A DNA stretch of 64,000 bases from Eublepharis macularius (GCF_028583425.1 NC_072799.1:89886217-89950216), one strand, 5' to 3'; numbered from the stretch's first letter, positions 24,960 through 35,923 are shown. Notes: generated by a model from the letters alone, not told the origin. A program made the numbers and translations.

Positions 24960-25272
24960 CAGGGCTTTTTTTCTGAGAGAAGAGGTGGTGGAACTCAGGA
25001 CTGCACAATGAAGTCACTTTGGGTCAGCTGGAACAAGGGGGGGAGTTTTTTAAAAGTTTAAATCGCCCTTGGCAAAAATGGTCACATGGCCGGTGGCCCC
25101 GCCCCCTAATCTCCAGACAGAGGGGAGTTGAGATTGCCCTCTGCGCCGCAAGGCGCGGAGGGCAATCTCAACTCCCCTCTGTCTGGAGATCAGGGGGCGG
25201 GGCCACCGGCCATGTGACCATTTTCAAGAGGTGCTGGAACTTCCACCAGGTTCCTGCTGAAAAAAAGCCCTG
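24960..25272. mobile_element. hAT-type MITE, copy 1
   Basis: Terminal inverted repeats CAGGGCTTTTTTTC / AAAAAAAGCCCTG and an internal GC-rich palindrome (GGGAGTTGAGATTGCCCTCT and its complement). The 8-bp duplication CTGTATAC is at 24952-24959 and 25273-25280. The CAGGG-type ends and 8-bp duplication are typical of hAT elements. No transposase. Confidence 0.85.
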
Positions 25273-25779
25273 CTGTATACATACACATTTGTGTTGTGGG
25301 AAAGGGTCAATGACTCCCATGAGCCCACTAGTTTCCCGGAAGCAAAACTTTTGCTTCTTTCCAGACAGCTGATGGTTGAGCACATAATTTGGCATTCTCT
25401 CCCAATCAAGCAAGGTTGGATAGTTCGAATTCATCCAAACGTGTACCTTCTACAAGGGACTCCAGGCTTGCTTACACCTAGCAAGGCAAACCTCCCCAAA
25501 CAAGGAGTGAACTCAAAGCCACCGTTCTTTCTGGCACAGAAGGCTACGCCGGACAGGCACCTTTGCTTTTTTTAAAAAAAAAAAAAACCCTAAACAAGGC
25601 AACCCCAAAGAACCAGGCGGCTGTTTCAGCTCCTCTGGAATTCTTTCCTCCCCACAGGAAAGGAGAGCCGTCTGAAGCAGAGAGGGAGGCGAAGCAGCCG
25701 CGTCTCCCTCTGCAGAACTCGCAACCTCTGCAGGTTAGGGAACATTCAGAGAACCAGCCTGGCGGCAGAGCGGCTGCAG

Positions 25780-25955
25780 CAGAGGATTTGCCTCCAGGAG
25801 ACCCAGGTTCAAATTCCCCCTCAGCTGTGGAAGCTCGCTGGGTGAGCTTGGACTCTCGCTCTTTCAGATTAACCGACCACAAAGGGTTGTTGTGAGGATA
25901 AAATGTGGCGAGTGATGGAAGTGGCTTCGGGGTCCCAAAGGGGAGAAAGACGGGC
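25780..25955 (+). mobile_element. tRNA-derived SINE in ZAR1 intron 1
   Basis: B-box-like GGTTCAAATTCC, CTGGGTGAGCTTGGACTC, GGGTTGTTGTGAGGATAAAA and a tail at CAAAGGGGAGAAAGA. It abuts the CpG island of ZAR1. Confidence 0.6.
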
Positions 25956-25989
25956 CGTCCTGAAGCCATGCAAACCAATACGGCTGGCT

Positions 25990-27120
25990 GTGTTATTGAA
26001 AACGTTGGCGGAGCGCGCCACTCTGGCCAGCAGCAGGAACGAGCCCTTCTCTTCCTGGCCACAGAAGGGGCTCAGCTCTCCAGCCCCAAGCAGCACAAGC
26101 GGGCCGGGGGGCAGGGGCCTGGGGGGGCGCCCTTCTGGCGCCACGCGACTCTCGCCGCCGGCGCGCGAGGCCTGGCGGGCTGCCCAGAGGGGGCGCGCGG
26201 CCCCGCCGGGCCGACCCACCTGGAAGCGCACGCGGGTCTTGCTCTGCGCGGGCTCCTCCCGCGGCGGCGGCTCTTTCTCCGGCGCGCCTTTGCCCTCGGC
26301 CTCGCCCTCGCGCGCCTTCTCCTGCGCTGGGGCTGCTGCCGCCGCCGCCGCGCCGTCGGGGCCCGGCGCCTCTGGCCACTCGTCTTTCTGCGGCTCGGCG
26401 GAGCTGTCGGCCGGCTTCTCCCAGCTGGCGCGGGCGGGGCCGGGCGCGGGCGCCTTGCTGGCGCTGTCGGGGGGCTCGGGCTCCTCGAGGAAGGCGGTGA
26501 GGCGGCGGGAGGCCACGGGCGAGTAGACGGCGATGGTGCGGGGGAAGCGCACGGGCCGGCTGCCCGCGCCGCGCACCGGGCTGCCCTGGCCCTGCTCCTG
26601 CTCCAGCGGCGCGCCGGCGGCCCGACGGCGCAGCAGCAGCGGGCGCGGCCCGAGCGAGCACTGGACCCAGGCGTCCTGGCGCGGGTTCACCTGCACGCCC
26701 ACCTCCTTGGTGTTGGCCCGGCGCAGGCGCGGCGTCAGGCCGGGGGTGACCTGCGCCAGGATGGCCTTCAGCTGCGCCCGCTGGTAGTTGTCGAAGTACT
26801 CGGCCGCCGCCGCCGCCGCCGCCGCGCTCTCGCCGTAGCTGGCGAAGTAGCCGCCCCGCTGCCGCCACGCGCCCGGCCCGGCCTTCCCCTTGGCGGGCGG
26901 GTAGCGGTAGGAGTAGGGGCTGTACGAAGGGTAGACGTAGCTCTCCATGGCCTCGTCCACCAAGGCGGCCATCGTGTGCGCCCCGCGCCGCGCCCGCCGA
27001 CGCCCCCTAAATACCCCGCGGGGCGGCACCCAGCCCCTCACCCGGGCCGCCCGCGGGAGGGTTGCGGTCCTGCGCGCACTTGGCGAGGAGTGAGCAGCCG
27101 GGGCTGACTCCGAGGGCATC
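25990..27120. promoter_or_regulatory. ZAR1: CpG island over ZAR1 exon 1
   Basis: Extreme G+C and CpG density begins abruptly near 25990 and ends near 27120, covering ZAR1 exon 1 and the sequence just upstream of its start. It is the expected promoter region, though no transcription start can be fixed from sequence alone. Confidence 0.6.
26220..26972 (-). CDS. ZAR1: ZAR1 exon 1, zygote arrest protein 1
   Basis: ZAR1 is an oocyte RNA-binding protein needed for the oocyte-to-embryo transition; in mammals it stores maternal mRNAs in a mitochondria-associated ribonucleoprotein domain (established knowledge). Exon 1 gives 251 residues from ATG at 26972 (MAALVDEAMESYVYPSYSPY), chosen because a Tyr/Pro-rich N-terminus is typical of the family. 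Visible parts are an Ala run at residues 50-57, the conserved GVQVNPRQDAWVQCSLG block near residues 91-107, a low-complexity Pro/Ala/Glu-rich middle with a second Ala run, and TRVRFQ just before donor CAG/GTGGGT. Spliced with exons 2-4 the protein is 354 aa; human ZAR1 is 424 by my recollection, and the shortfall is in the disordered region. It is transcribed towards FRYL. Confidence 0.92.
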
Positions 27121-28073
27121 TTTCGTGCGGCTGTTCTCCTAATGGGCCTGCCTTATGGTAAGCCCCGCAGTTCAGGAGAGGTTTACACTCAAGCAGATAG
27201 AACAGAACTGCATCCTTACAGAGGAGCAAATCCCCCTGAATACAGGGGTTACTGCAACCTGCTTTCTGACTTTACAAAAACACACATTACTAAGTGGTTC
27301 ATCTGGATTACTGTTTCAGATTCTCACACCAGCTGTAAACATACTGAAAAGTGAAGGGAAATCTTCAGACATTTCCATCAAATAAGCCCCCCCTGAAGTC
27401 AGTATAAACATCCCAGTAAATGTGCATTACGGGTGGGCTGTAACTGGAACCCCTTGACTAACTTTAGCTGGCTTAATTATACCAATTATGTGATTTACTG
27501 ATGTCACTGCTCATCTGCAGCCAATAAACAATGTGTTTTAAACTGGCTTTAGGGTCTACGGTGTTCCTGTGAACTGTAATGATATTACAGTTCAGAATTC
27601 AGCAATATTTAACAATAATAAAAATAGCTTTTGATCTAAAGATGCTCTGTTTAAACCCCTATACTAATGAATTCATTAGATTCCAAACGTTGGAATGTGA
27701 TAACACACTTGCAGTAAGGAGCAATGCTTTATACTAGAACCCACACTGTTTTGCATGCATAAGGTACCTCCTTCGGTTCCTGGCACCTTCAGTTAAAGGA
27801 ACTCAGGCAGCAGAGCAGAGAGACCTCCGAGACCTTGGAGAAACGCTGCCTGTCAGCACAGGCGAAATGAACACACTTCCATGCAGTCCAGAGCAGTTTT
27901 ACTCAGCAATCAGCTATTCAACGGGGCTGACTCCCAGGACTGTGTTCTCTAGGACTGCACTGTAGGCTCGCCTACATCCCATGAAGGGTCATGTCCTCTT
28001 GAAGCTACAATGCTTAGCGAGAACACAAATCTACACATTACATACATCTTCATTTACAAGCCTACAAACAATC
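27121..28073. other. Spacer between ZAR1 and SLC10A4
   Basis: Upstream of ZAR1 and downstream of SLC10A4. A degenerate foldback sequence (27880-27970) contains TCTAGGACTGCACT and belongs to the family also seen near 35740 and 52260. Nothing else was recognised. Confidence 0.4.
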
Positions 28074-28085
28074 TCTGGTAAGTCT

Positions 28086-28291
28086 AGAGGAGTTAGCCAT
28101 GATAGTCTGTAGTTGCAAAATAGTAAAGAGTCCAGTAGCACCTTTAGAGTAACCAACTTTATTGTAGCATAAGCTTTCGAGAACCACAGCTCTCTTTTTC
28201 AGATGCATCTGATGAAGAGAGCTGTGGTTCTTGAAAGCTTATGCTACAATAAAGTTGGTTACTCTTAAAGGTGCTACTGGACTCTTTACTA
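28086..28291. mobile_element. Foldback element, family B, with 12-bp target duplication
   Basis: A 206-bp unit begins AGAGGAGTTAGCCATGATAG and ends GTGCTACTGGACTCTTTACT, with inverted arms between. TCTGGTAAGTCT (28074-28085) and TCTGTTAAGTCT (28292-28303) form a 12-bp duplication with one mismatch. It has the most complete core of its family: CTGATGA (28209-28215), a partly paired stem, GAAA (28233-28236), then GC-TTAT-GC and TA (28237-28246). Confidence 0.8.
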
Positions 28292-28303
28292 TCTGTTAAG
28301 TCT

Positions 28304-28984
28304 GACACCTTTGCTAAGAAAGATTGCCTGAAACTTTTTCCAATACCCATCCTAAAAGTTAACAACACCAGAGATTCTTTTGTTTGTTTGTTTTTAAAAA
28401 GCCACCGCCCAATTGGCAGAGGTTTCCTCCCAGCAGGGAGTGGCAGGGAATATAAAGACCAAAACCAAAGGAGGTCTCTGCATTACTTTTTTCCAAGAAA
28501 GGTCTGGCAGCTCTGATCTCTTCTAGATGAAATAAACAGTCTAGTCAACAGTCATATTTTTAATGAGCTGGTTATCTTTGGAAGAAATTTAATTGATGGT
28601 AAGTATACAGCATCATTTAACTTTTCCACATACCTAGATACTGAATGATATGCAAGATATACAAATAAGCTTGTTTTCCTTCTTATCCCTCCCATTCTCA
28701 ATATTGTCTTACTGTCATTTCAGTCGTACAACCCTGTTTCTTGCTTGCATTTCAATGTATATTGTACCACATTTATGACAATAGCTCACACTGATACTTC
28801 GTACTGACAGGTAAGAAGATGGTCACAGAGAACCTGTTATTTATTTACATGGTTGCAGTCCATAGACTCCTCTGAAGCTGCTTACGGAATCAAAGTTACA
28901 GGGACTACTTGGCACCCCCGTCCCCCAGTTTGCTACATCACTTATCCTTAAAAAGGTGTTTTCCCATTAATGCCTTCATTTGCC
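28304..28984 (-). other. SLC10A4: SLC10A4 3' flank and 3'UTR
   Basis: Sequence downstream of the SLC10A4 stop. Apart from the poly(A) signal at 28840-28845, I recognise nothing in it. Confidence 0.4.
28840..28845 (-). promoter_or_regulatory. SLC10A4: Candidate SLC10A4 poly(A) signal
   Basis: AATAAA on the minus strand, about 140 bp beyond the stop codon. Plausible by position only. Confidence 0.35.
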
Positions 28985-29503
28985 CTAGAGAGCAGTCTGT
29001 AAAGGTTCCATGAGGACTGAGCCCTGACCCTCCGCAGTCACTGTGCCATAGGAAGTATCTGGCACTTCCTCTTCCTTGAGCTTCTTGTAAGAAATATCAG
29101 TCTCATCTTCTTCCCCACCTAGAGTATCTTGCTTGTAGAAATCCCTGCCATATATCTTGTAGGCTAACACAAACAGGCCAGCTTCTGCAGCCTGGAAGAG
29201 GGCATAGAGCAAGGGGAACATGTACATGCTTCCAATGAGCTGCGGAGGGAAAGTCAGCTTGAGTATCGCAGTGCAGAGCTGCACATTCTGGCAGCCAGTC
29301 TCCAGGGACACGGTCCTCTTGCAGTGGGGCGGCAAGCGGAATAACGTCGCTACACCATAGCCGCAGCTGTAACCTGCCAAGGGCATCAACACAGCTACCA
29401 CGTAGACAGTGGCAGGGATCGTGGCTAGGAGTTCAGGACCCAGCATGGTACCCGTGAGAATGAAAAGGATCACCAAGGTCACCAGAAGAGACCACAGGGA
29501 AAC
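28985..29503 (-). CDS. SLC10A4: SLC10A4 exon 3 (last coding exon)
   Basis: The exon follows acceptor TCCTTACCAG and encodes 172 residues from VSLWSLLVTLVILFILTG to PLQTAL and TAG. It carries the last transmembrane helices, the conserved GCQNVQLCTAILKL segment and a cytoplasmic tail with DISYKKLKEEEVPDTSYGTV, a signature shared with mammalian SLC10A4. No interruption is seen. Confidence 0.92.
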   Translation of the reverse strand, partial: VSLWSLLVTLVILFILTGTMLGPELLATIPATVYVVAVLMPLAGYSCGYGVATLFRLPPHCKRTVSLETGCQNVQLCTAILKLTFPPQLIGSMYMFPLLYALFQAAEAGLFVLAYKIYGRDFYKQDTLGGEEDETDISYKKLKEEEVPDTSYGTVTAEGQGSVLMEPLQTAL

Positions 29504-31215
29504 CTGGTAAGGAGAGGAACGGATGAATGGGCTTCTGGAATACTGCTGTACTTAATATATCGATGGCATTATTGTCTTATATCATTATATTAAGTCTTTA
29601 TATCAAGGATTTTTAAAATGTATTATTGACATCACAGTCACAGCCAGAAAATGCCTTTGGCTGTTCTGGTTAGTCATTTCAGGAAAATACCTTATGTCAA
29701 GGAGCCTGTGGAATTCAAGTAGTAGATGACATCCATCAACACTTGTCTGAATGCTTCATATATAAAGATGTGAGTGCCCCTAGCTTTTTGAGATAGCTAC
29801 AAAGTACAGAGTAGAATTTTGGCTATGCTGGCTTAGTTGTTGCTTTGTGGAAGTCCTCCTTGTTGAGAGAGGTCTGTGGAGAAACATGCTGCAATTCTGA
29901 TTTTTATATTTGTTGATCATAGAGTCATAGGGTTGGAAGGGACCTCCAGGGTCATCTAGTCCAACCCCCTGCACAATGCAGGAAATTCACAACTACCTCC
30001 CCCCGCCACACACACACACACACACCAAGTGACCTCTGCTCCATGCCCAGAAGATGGCAAAACACCGTCAGGATCCCTAGCCAAACCGGCTTGGGGAAAA
30101 TTGCTACCTGACCCCAAGGTGGTGATTGGCATTACCCTGGGCACAAGAACTAAGCACTGATGTAACCCTTCCTGTCCTTACGCTCATCTTAAGTTGAACT
30201 TAAGTAGGGCTTCTGCCAATGTGCTGTTGTTCATTTATGTCCAGAGTGGTGTTCTCTTGGGTGGGGCTGAGAAATGAAACGGCTCCTGTGATTCTCTGGA
30301 GTCCGTTACAAACAGCGAACACCCCCCCCCCCCCGCCCGCCCCGATGTTCTACTGCAATATTACAATGTCCAGATCCAAGGACTTCCATTTCAGATTTCA
30401 GTTGGGTTTGGGTACAGGGAGATTTCTGTAGCAGAAGTACTAAGTCTCAGCAAAATTTAAAGAGGGGTACTTGATGATGTTGAAAGTTAATTTGCAAAAA
30501 TGGCATGCTAATTAAGAGCATTTGTTGTGGTTTAAACTGAGTCACTGCATTGACTCATCCAAACTGCTCCCCAAGGAGAGAGGTTTCCCAACCCTACTAC
30601 AAAGATAACTGAACTGACCTTTCTTAGGACTCAACCTGAGATATTCTACATGCAAAGTATATGTTCTGCCACTGGCCCATCAGAATGAGTTGCACTGAGC
30701 AGAGAAGGAGGGCTAAATGGATACTGGGATGTGGACACAGGTCTCTGGTTCCCATTAACAATGAGGCACATTATTTGCATGTGTGACTGTGTACATGTAG
30801 AGAGCAGTCCACTAAGCCCTGTAGGGATCCTCTGCATATGGCCCACAATGCCTGTGAGGTCAACAGAGTGTGCCACAGCAGTCTCGTCACTACAGGTTAC
30901 CCTGTCCAAAACCTTTGGCACACATAGGCTTATTTAATAGTTAATTTGTAATACTGGACAGCTGGCCAGGATCAATGGTGCTCAGAAGAACTGCCTAGGG
31001 GGTAAGGCGTGTGGACAACAGTGACTTTTTTCAGTGCCAAATTGGGCCTCTCTGAGTTCTTGTCCTCTGTCTGCTTGTAAGTTACAGCAGAGCCAGGGAT
31101 TGGGCTGCAGCCTGCATTTGAAGCAAGCCGTATCACTTTGGGCAGGGCCCAATAACGCAGAAGCACTGTGTTATTCAGAGGCTTTGCATCAGGGCAAGTG
31201 AGCCCCTGGGCTTAC
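29504..31215 (-). other. SLC10A4: SLC10A4 intron 2
   Basis: Runs from donor GTAAGC (31215-31210) to the exon 3 acceptor. It contains a CR1 LINE end (29920-30150) with a CA repeat and a poly-C run at 30322-30335. The remainder was not recognised. Confidence 0.75.
29920..30150. mobile_element. CR1-type LINE 3' end
   Basis: The phrase ATAGAGTCATAGGGTTGGAA followed by GGGACCTCCAGGGTCATCTA and GTCCAACCCCCTGCACAATG is the familiar amniote CR1 3' sequence. A (CA)n tract lies inside at about 30008-30025. The coding part is absent. Confidence 0.75.
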
Positions 31216-31426
31216 CTTCAGCAGGATGTCTGCCAGCCGCGGGTATCTGTAGCGGATGAGCACTCCAAGGCCGATGGGGAGCAGCGTGCTGCACAAGGTC
31301 AGGGTGACTGCACCCAGCGGTAGCAGGCGCACCAACGGTGTGTTGATCCAGGCGCGGCTGTAGAGCCACAGGCAAAGAGGCATCAAGAGCAGAGCGAGCA
31401 AGGTGGAGGACGTGGTCATGATGATG
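31216..31426 (-). CDS. SLC10A4: SLC10A4 exon 2
   Basis: The 211-bp exon completes the split Ser codon and encodes IIMTTSSTLLALLLMPLCLW, INTPLVRLLPLGAVTL and LIRYRYPRLADILLK, giving two or three hydrophobic helices. Acceptor CCCTGACAG and donor GTAAGC fit. Human SLC10A4 reads almost the same across this exon. Confidence 0.92.
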
Positions 31427-32862
31427 CTGTCAGGGTTGAGGGAAGCGTCAGAATTCCCAAGGCGGAAGGCCCGTGGCCCCGTGGCCCTGACATGCTCTCT
31501 TGCCTCTCCATTCCTCCTGAAAGGCTCAGGCAAAAGTCTGCCTCCCTCGCTGGTACAGACAACACCCCTCTTTGCACCTGGCATGCACATGCATTTTGGG
31601 AGCTCAGTGGCAGGCAGTGTTGGGACACCCTCCCCCTTTGAGTAGACAGTAACTGCAGGAGGGGGGGTGTCTGGCACTCCTTCCCTCCCCGGTGCAAGCT
31701 CTGCTCTGGCACACTCCTCTCTCCGCTTTGCACCCCTCCCAATCCACAGGTTCCCTGCAAACAAATTTTTCCAGGCTGATGCATGCAGGGTGTGCCTGGC
31801 AGTCAAGTTCCCCCAGGCCTGAAAGGGAACCCAGGACAGCTTTCCATTAGCCAGACCTTGCTTGCCCAGCCGTAGACATTTGGGAGAGGTGAATTGTTGG
31901 GGAGGGAGAAGCTGTGGCTCCCCAGAACTGAGGAGGAAGGATAACTAAAGTCTATGCAGGGATATGGCTCTGCTCTGGAGGCTCTGCCTATTATCTGCCT
32001 GCACAGAACATTGCTTCCTATGCTCGAGTGCCCGAGAACCTGCGGATCCGCGTGTGTTGGGGGGAGGCAGACGTTCAGCAGGTGTAGCTTTCTCCATCCT
32101 GGAGATGCAGTGATGGGGAAAGCCCAGCGGTGAATGGAGAGCTTGTGCGGCAGCAACTCCCACTTGAGCTCTCGGAAACTAGCCGGCCTTTTAGAGTCCT
32201 GCTTTGGGAATCCCGTTTCACCATCGCATCAACCTCTAGGAGCCGCACCCCTGGCGTTTCTAAATGGCTTAGCAAAACGAGAGAAAGGGCTGTTTTCCTT
32301 GTTTGGGTTCCGTGCAATTCCATTTCGCAGCGCCTCTCTACACAAGACATCTTGCACTGGGCGCTCTCTTATATCGGAGTCTCCCTGGCAGCGCACGCGC
32401 ACCCCCCACGGGAGAGCCACCTTTCCCTTGCGCGACCCCGTTTAAGATGCCTCGCGGAGATGGAGCCTCTGCTGGGCTTGTTTTCCTGCCTCCTGCCCTG
32501 TGGCTGGAGACCGGGGCTCTCGGCCACGAACACTCGGCGCGGGGTATTTCAAACAACGGGTAGTTTTTCAAGCGCCACGCAAGGCAGCGCCTTGCTCTCT
32601 CTTGCGGCAACAGGTCGACGCCGCGAAATCTTTTTTCCATAGCAGGCCTCGGCCGGCTGCAGTTCCACAGGCGCGTCTTCCCTCGAGCAATACATGCTGC
32701 GCCTGTTGAACTTCTACCCGCAGGAAACCCTCCGGCCCCGAGGCAGAAAGCGTCCGCCCGCGCTCTTCCGCAGCCCGCGCCCGCAGCCAAGGCTCGCGGC
32801 TGGCGGGCTCGGGCTTGGCCTCCCGGCCGGCCCGCCCCCCTCCCCGGCCCACCCGGCGGTAC
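31427..32862 (-). other. SLC10A4: SLC10A4 intron 1
   Basis: Bounded by donor GTACCG and the exon 2 acceptor. It becomes GC- and CpG-rich towards exon 1. No repeat was recognised. Confidence 0.7.
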
Positions 32863-33850
32863 CTGAGGTTCATGTCCCCGTCGACCAGGAGCGACATGAG
32901 GTTGGAGAGGTTCCCTCCCGGGCAGCAGCCGCAGAGCAGGACGGCCACGGCGGCCACCTCGTCGAGGGCGAAGGCGAGCGCCAGCAGGAAGGCCACCAGC
33001 GGCATGAGGCCGAACTGGCAGAGCAGCGCCAGCAGCAAGCCCAGCGGCCGCCTCAGCTGCGCGCCCAGCCGGCTCAGCTCCACCGTGCAGCCCAAGCCCA
33101 GCATGGTGGCGCCCAGCGCCAGCGCCACGAAGACGCTCAGGCCCGCGTTCAGGCGGCTGTCCCAGAAGGGCGGCCGGCCCGGCCCTGCGGCCCCCTGCGG
33201 AGGCGCCAGGCCGGGGCCGGGGCCGGGGCGCGGCGCCGAGGGGAACAGGCTGGGCGCCCGGGAACTGTTCATGGCCGGAGGCGTCGAGGCGGCGGAGCTG
33301 CAGGCAAACCGACGCGCTCCCTGAGCCTGGCGAGCGCCGGAGAAGCCGGGCGGAGCGGAGCGGAGCGGAGCGGAGGGGCGCGCCAAGGAGGCTCTCCAGG
33401 CAGGCAGGCAGGCAGGCAGGCGCTGGGCGGTGGCGACGCCCCGGCTTCTGGCGCCGTCCGTCAGCCCCGTGTCGCCCCTCGGAGCCCCCAACAGCCCCTC
33501 GGGTGGCCGCCGCCTCGGAGGTGCCCGCCTCAGTGAGTCGCCCGCGCTGGAGCGTGTGGCGGGCGGGCGGGCGGGCGCCTCTCGCGCCTTCGGAGGAGGG
33601 AGGGAGGGAGGGACGCCTTTGCCCACAGGCGGGAGGTCCGTGGCGCGCCCGCCTCCCTTCAGCGCCCCGCGATTCCTTTCTCGCGCCTCGCAAGCCGCTC
33701 CGCAGGCGCCCCCCAAGCGCCGCTTGGCTTCTCGCCACCATCGAGGCTGCTGCCCGCATTGGGCTCCCTTCGCTAAGCGGCCCTCGAAACCCCGCGGACG
33801 CGTTTGCCTCGGCTGCCTCCTCCCAGACCAGGTTCCAGCTGCGCATCTGG
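32400..33850. promoter_or_regulatory. SLC10A4: CpG island over SLC10A4 exon 1 and promoter
   Basis: High CpG density spans exon 1 and about 580 bp upstream. Simple repeats occur inside: GGAGC units near 33350-33375 and (GGCA)n at 33400-33421. It is the likely promoter; no individual binding site can be assigned. Confidence 0.6.
32863..33272 (-). CDS. SLC10A4: SLC10A4 exon 1, sodium/bile-acid cotransporter family member 4
   Basis: SLC10A4 is an orphan member of the SLC10 family, found on synaptic vesicles of cholinergic and monoaminergic neurons in mammals (established). Exon 1 encodes 136 residues plus two bases. It has a Pro/Gly-rich luminal N-terminus, a hydrophobic helix at about 43-63 (GLSVFVALALGATMLGLG), two more helices at about 76-125 and the family motif GCCPGGNLSN at about 115-124. 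It ends MNL before donor CAG/GTACCG. The start at MNSSRAPS was chosen by similarity in layout to mammals; an in-frame upstream Met exists but would add a long non-conserved extension. Spliced with exons 2 and 3 the protein is 379 aa, shorter than human (437 by recollection) because of the N-terminus. Confidence 0.9.
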
Positions 33851-34170
33851 TCAAGGCTTCCAAGCTCGTGTTCAAAGGGAATGTTGCATTTCTCCCTTCT
33901 TTAAAGGGTACGGCTTTATCCTTGGGGAAATGCAGCCACTGCATGTGGATGGTGCCACAGTTGCCGTGAGGGAGGCAGTTCAGCAAACGGCACGGGAGAG
34001 GGACCTCGTTGGACTGGGTGGCGTTTTACGGCTGACGGGAATCCTGAACAGAGCTAGGCTCTTCTAAGCCCATCCAAGCCACTGGATTAGAATGGTGTAA
34101 ATCTGTTTGCAAGGGAAGCCCTTGTACCCATAGGCACCAGTTAAGACGGGGGTTAAACAGGAACGCCAGC
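33273..34170. other. SLC10A4 upstream region
   Basis: GC-rich promoter sequence grades into ordinary sequence by about 33900. Nothing else was recognised. Confidence 0.4.
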
Positions 34171-34182
34171 AATGTGATCTTA

Positions 34183-34619
34183 GATCCAGAGGAGTTAGCC
34201 GTGATAGTCCTAGTAGCAAAATCAAAAAGAGTCCAGTATTACCTTTAAGACTAACCAATTTTATTGTAGCATAAGCTTTCGAGAATCACGTTCTCTTGGT
34301 CAGATGCATCTGGCGGGGAGGACTGTGGTTATCGAAGGCTTGTGCTGCAGTGGAATTGGATAGTCTAGGTGCTGCTGCTGAACTCTTTTTGAGTTTACTC
34401 AAGCAAACTGATCCCCGCACCAAAAGGAGCTGTCTGCATCTCCATATCAAAGGAGTTGTTTACATCCCCCCTCTCCTCCCCCCCTCCCCTCCCCTCTCCT
34501 CCTCTATATTTGACCAGTTTCCTTCTGCCTTCCATGCATCTGACGAAGAAAACGTGATTCTCAAAAGCTTATGCTACAATAAAATTGGTTAGTCTTAAAG
34601 GTGCTACTGGACTCTTTTT
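34183..34619. mobile_element. Foldback element, family B, with 12-bp target duplication
   Basis: Begins GATCCAGAGGAGTTAGCC and ends GTGCTACTGGACTCTTTTT, with inverted arms and about 200 bp of extra internal sequence, including a pyrimidine-rich tract at 34461-34505. AATGTGATCTTA flanks it exactly at 34171-34182 and 34620-34631. The turn carries CTGACGA (34540-34546) with AAAA in place of GAAA. This is the longest copy of its family here. Confidence 0.8.
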
Positions 34620-34804
34620 AATGTGATCTTACTCTCTCTTGGGGGAAATGCTTTTTATTTTGGAAATTATTTTAATATTTCTTTGAATTTTAATTAGTTC
34701 TTAGCAGAGTGTGCACTCTGTCCAGTGGTAATGTACACACCACCCCTTATATAGAAAAAGAGTCAAACACAATTACTCTGGAGCAAGGCTATCCTTCCTT
34801 CCAT

Positions 34805-35108
34805 CCATTGTTACATAAACCACCGAGTGCAAGCACCGAGTCATTACTGACCCACAGGGGGACGTTGCATCATGACGTTTTCTTGGCAGACTTTTTGTGT
34901 TACGGGGTGGCTTGCCATTGCCTTCCCCAGTCATCTACACTTGACCCCCAGGAAACTGAGTACCCATTTTACCGACCTCAGAAGGATGGAAGGCTGAGTC
35001 AACCTTGAGCCGGCTATGTGAACCCAGCTTCTGCCAGGATCGGACTCAGGCCATGAGCAGAGCTTGGGCTGCAGTACAGCAGCTTACCACTCTGCGCCAC
35101 GGGGCTCT
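34805..35108 (-). mobile_element. tRNA-derived SINE, second family
   Basis: On the minus strand GGCGCAGAGTGGTAAGCTGC resembles a tRNA A-box region, and a diverged B-box (GAGTCCGATCC) follows. The body contains GGCTCAAGGTTGACTCAGCC and GACTGGGGAAGGCAATGGC. The copy at 48510-48800 is in the opposite orientation. Confidence 0.7.
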
Positions 35109-35853
35109 GTTAAACCACAATTATCAACTGAAATAAATGTACACAAATTTCACCCTAAGCATAAAACACATTAGGTGCTCACAGCAGAAGTATGGGTAAG
35201 TGCTTCTTCCTGCATTTGGGCTGTGCAGTTTGGGAGAGGGGAGGAGATGCTCTCTCAAAAATAATTAGAAGTTGACTAAATGAGATGAGCAAATATCACT
35301 GTTCATTACTCACAAGGCAGGCACAATCCAGTAGCTGACCCTGCTGGTCAACAGCAGTGAACAACAATAGTCTTTGCAGGGGCTGCATGTGGGAAGAGAA
35401 GGTGGCACCACTCCTTCAGCAAATATTGTGTGTGATTGCTGGGAGAATATTATAGCTTCACAACTGAGGAACTACCAGGAAAGAAGCTGCACTAGAGGAC
35501 AATGCTATTCAGTTCAGTGGGTCTTATAGAGAATGAATTTCTCAATTTCTCCATGCGTCAGATATGTCATTCTGCCACTTGAGCACCTTTAATGGCACCT
35601 AAAGCTACTGAGCCACTTTATGATAGGGTTGCCTTTGCCCAAGAGGCAAGACTTCCAAGCTCACACATTTGTTGTGAGCCGATTGAGGAGGATGAGCAGT
35701 GGAAACTGCAAGCTACATACACAGCACCCATTTTAAAGAGCAATTCTAGGCAGATCTATTCAGAAGTAAGTCCCATTTTATTCAACAGGGCTTATTAGGA
35801 AACTGTTCTTAGGACTACATATTTAATTCTGTTGGTTTTGTTGTAAGTACTCA

Positions 35854-35923
<70 letters not shown>

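Larger units (their letters stand above)
24380..26219 (-). other. ZAR1: ZAR1 intron 1
   Basis: Starts at donor GTGGGT (26219-26214) and ends before exon 2. It holds a hAT MITE (24960-25272) and a SINE (about 25780-25955); the exon 1 CpG island spills into its right end. Between 24380 and 24950 I see no repeat apart from a short GCAGCC run near 24810. Confidence 0.75.

Noticed and set aside
27008-27013. TATTTA on the minus strand as a ZAR1 TATA box
   Set aside because: It is only about 36 bp from the start codon, which would leave a 5'UTR of around ten bases.
25905-27107. 400-codon plus-strand open frame over ZAR1 exon 1
   Set aside because: It is the antisense shadow of a CpG-island exon; composition is Arg/Gly/Leu-rich and follows the GC content.
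32338-33846. 502-codon minus-strand frame over SLC10A4 exon 1
   Set aside because: It is in a different frame from the conserved SLC10A4 sequence and reads through the intron and promoter; a GC-rich artefact.
35857-35920. AT tract as an origin or structural element
   Set aside because: It is an ordinary dinucleotide microsatellite.
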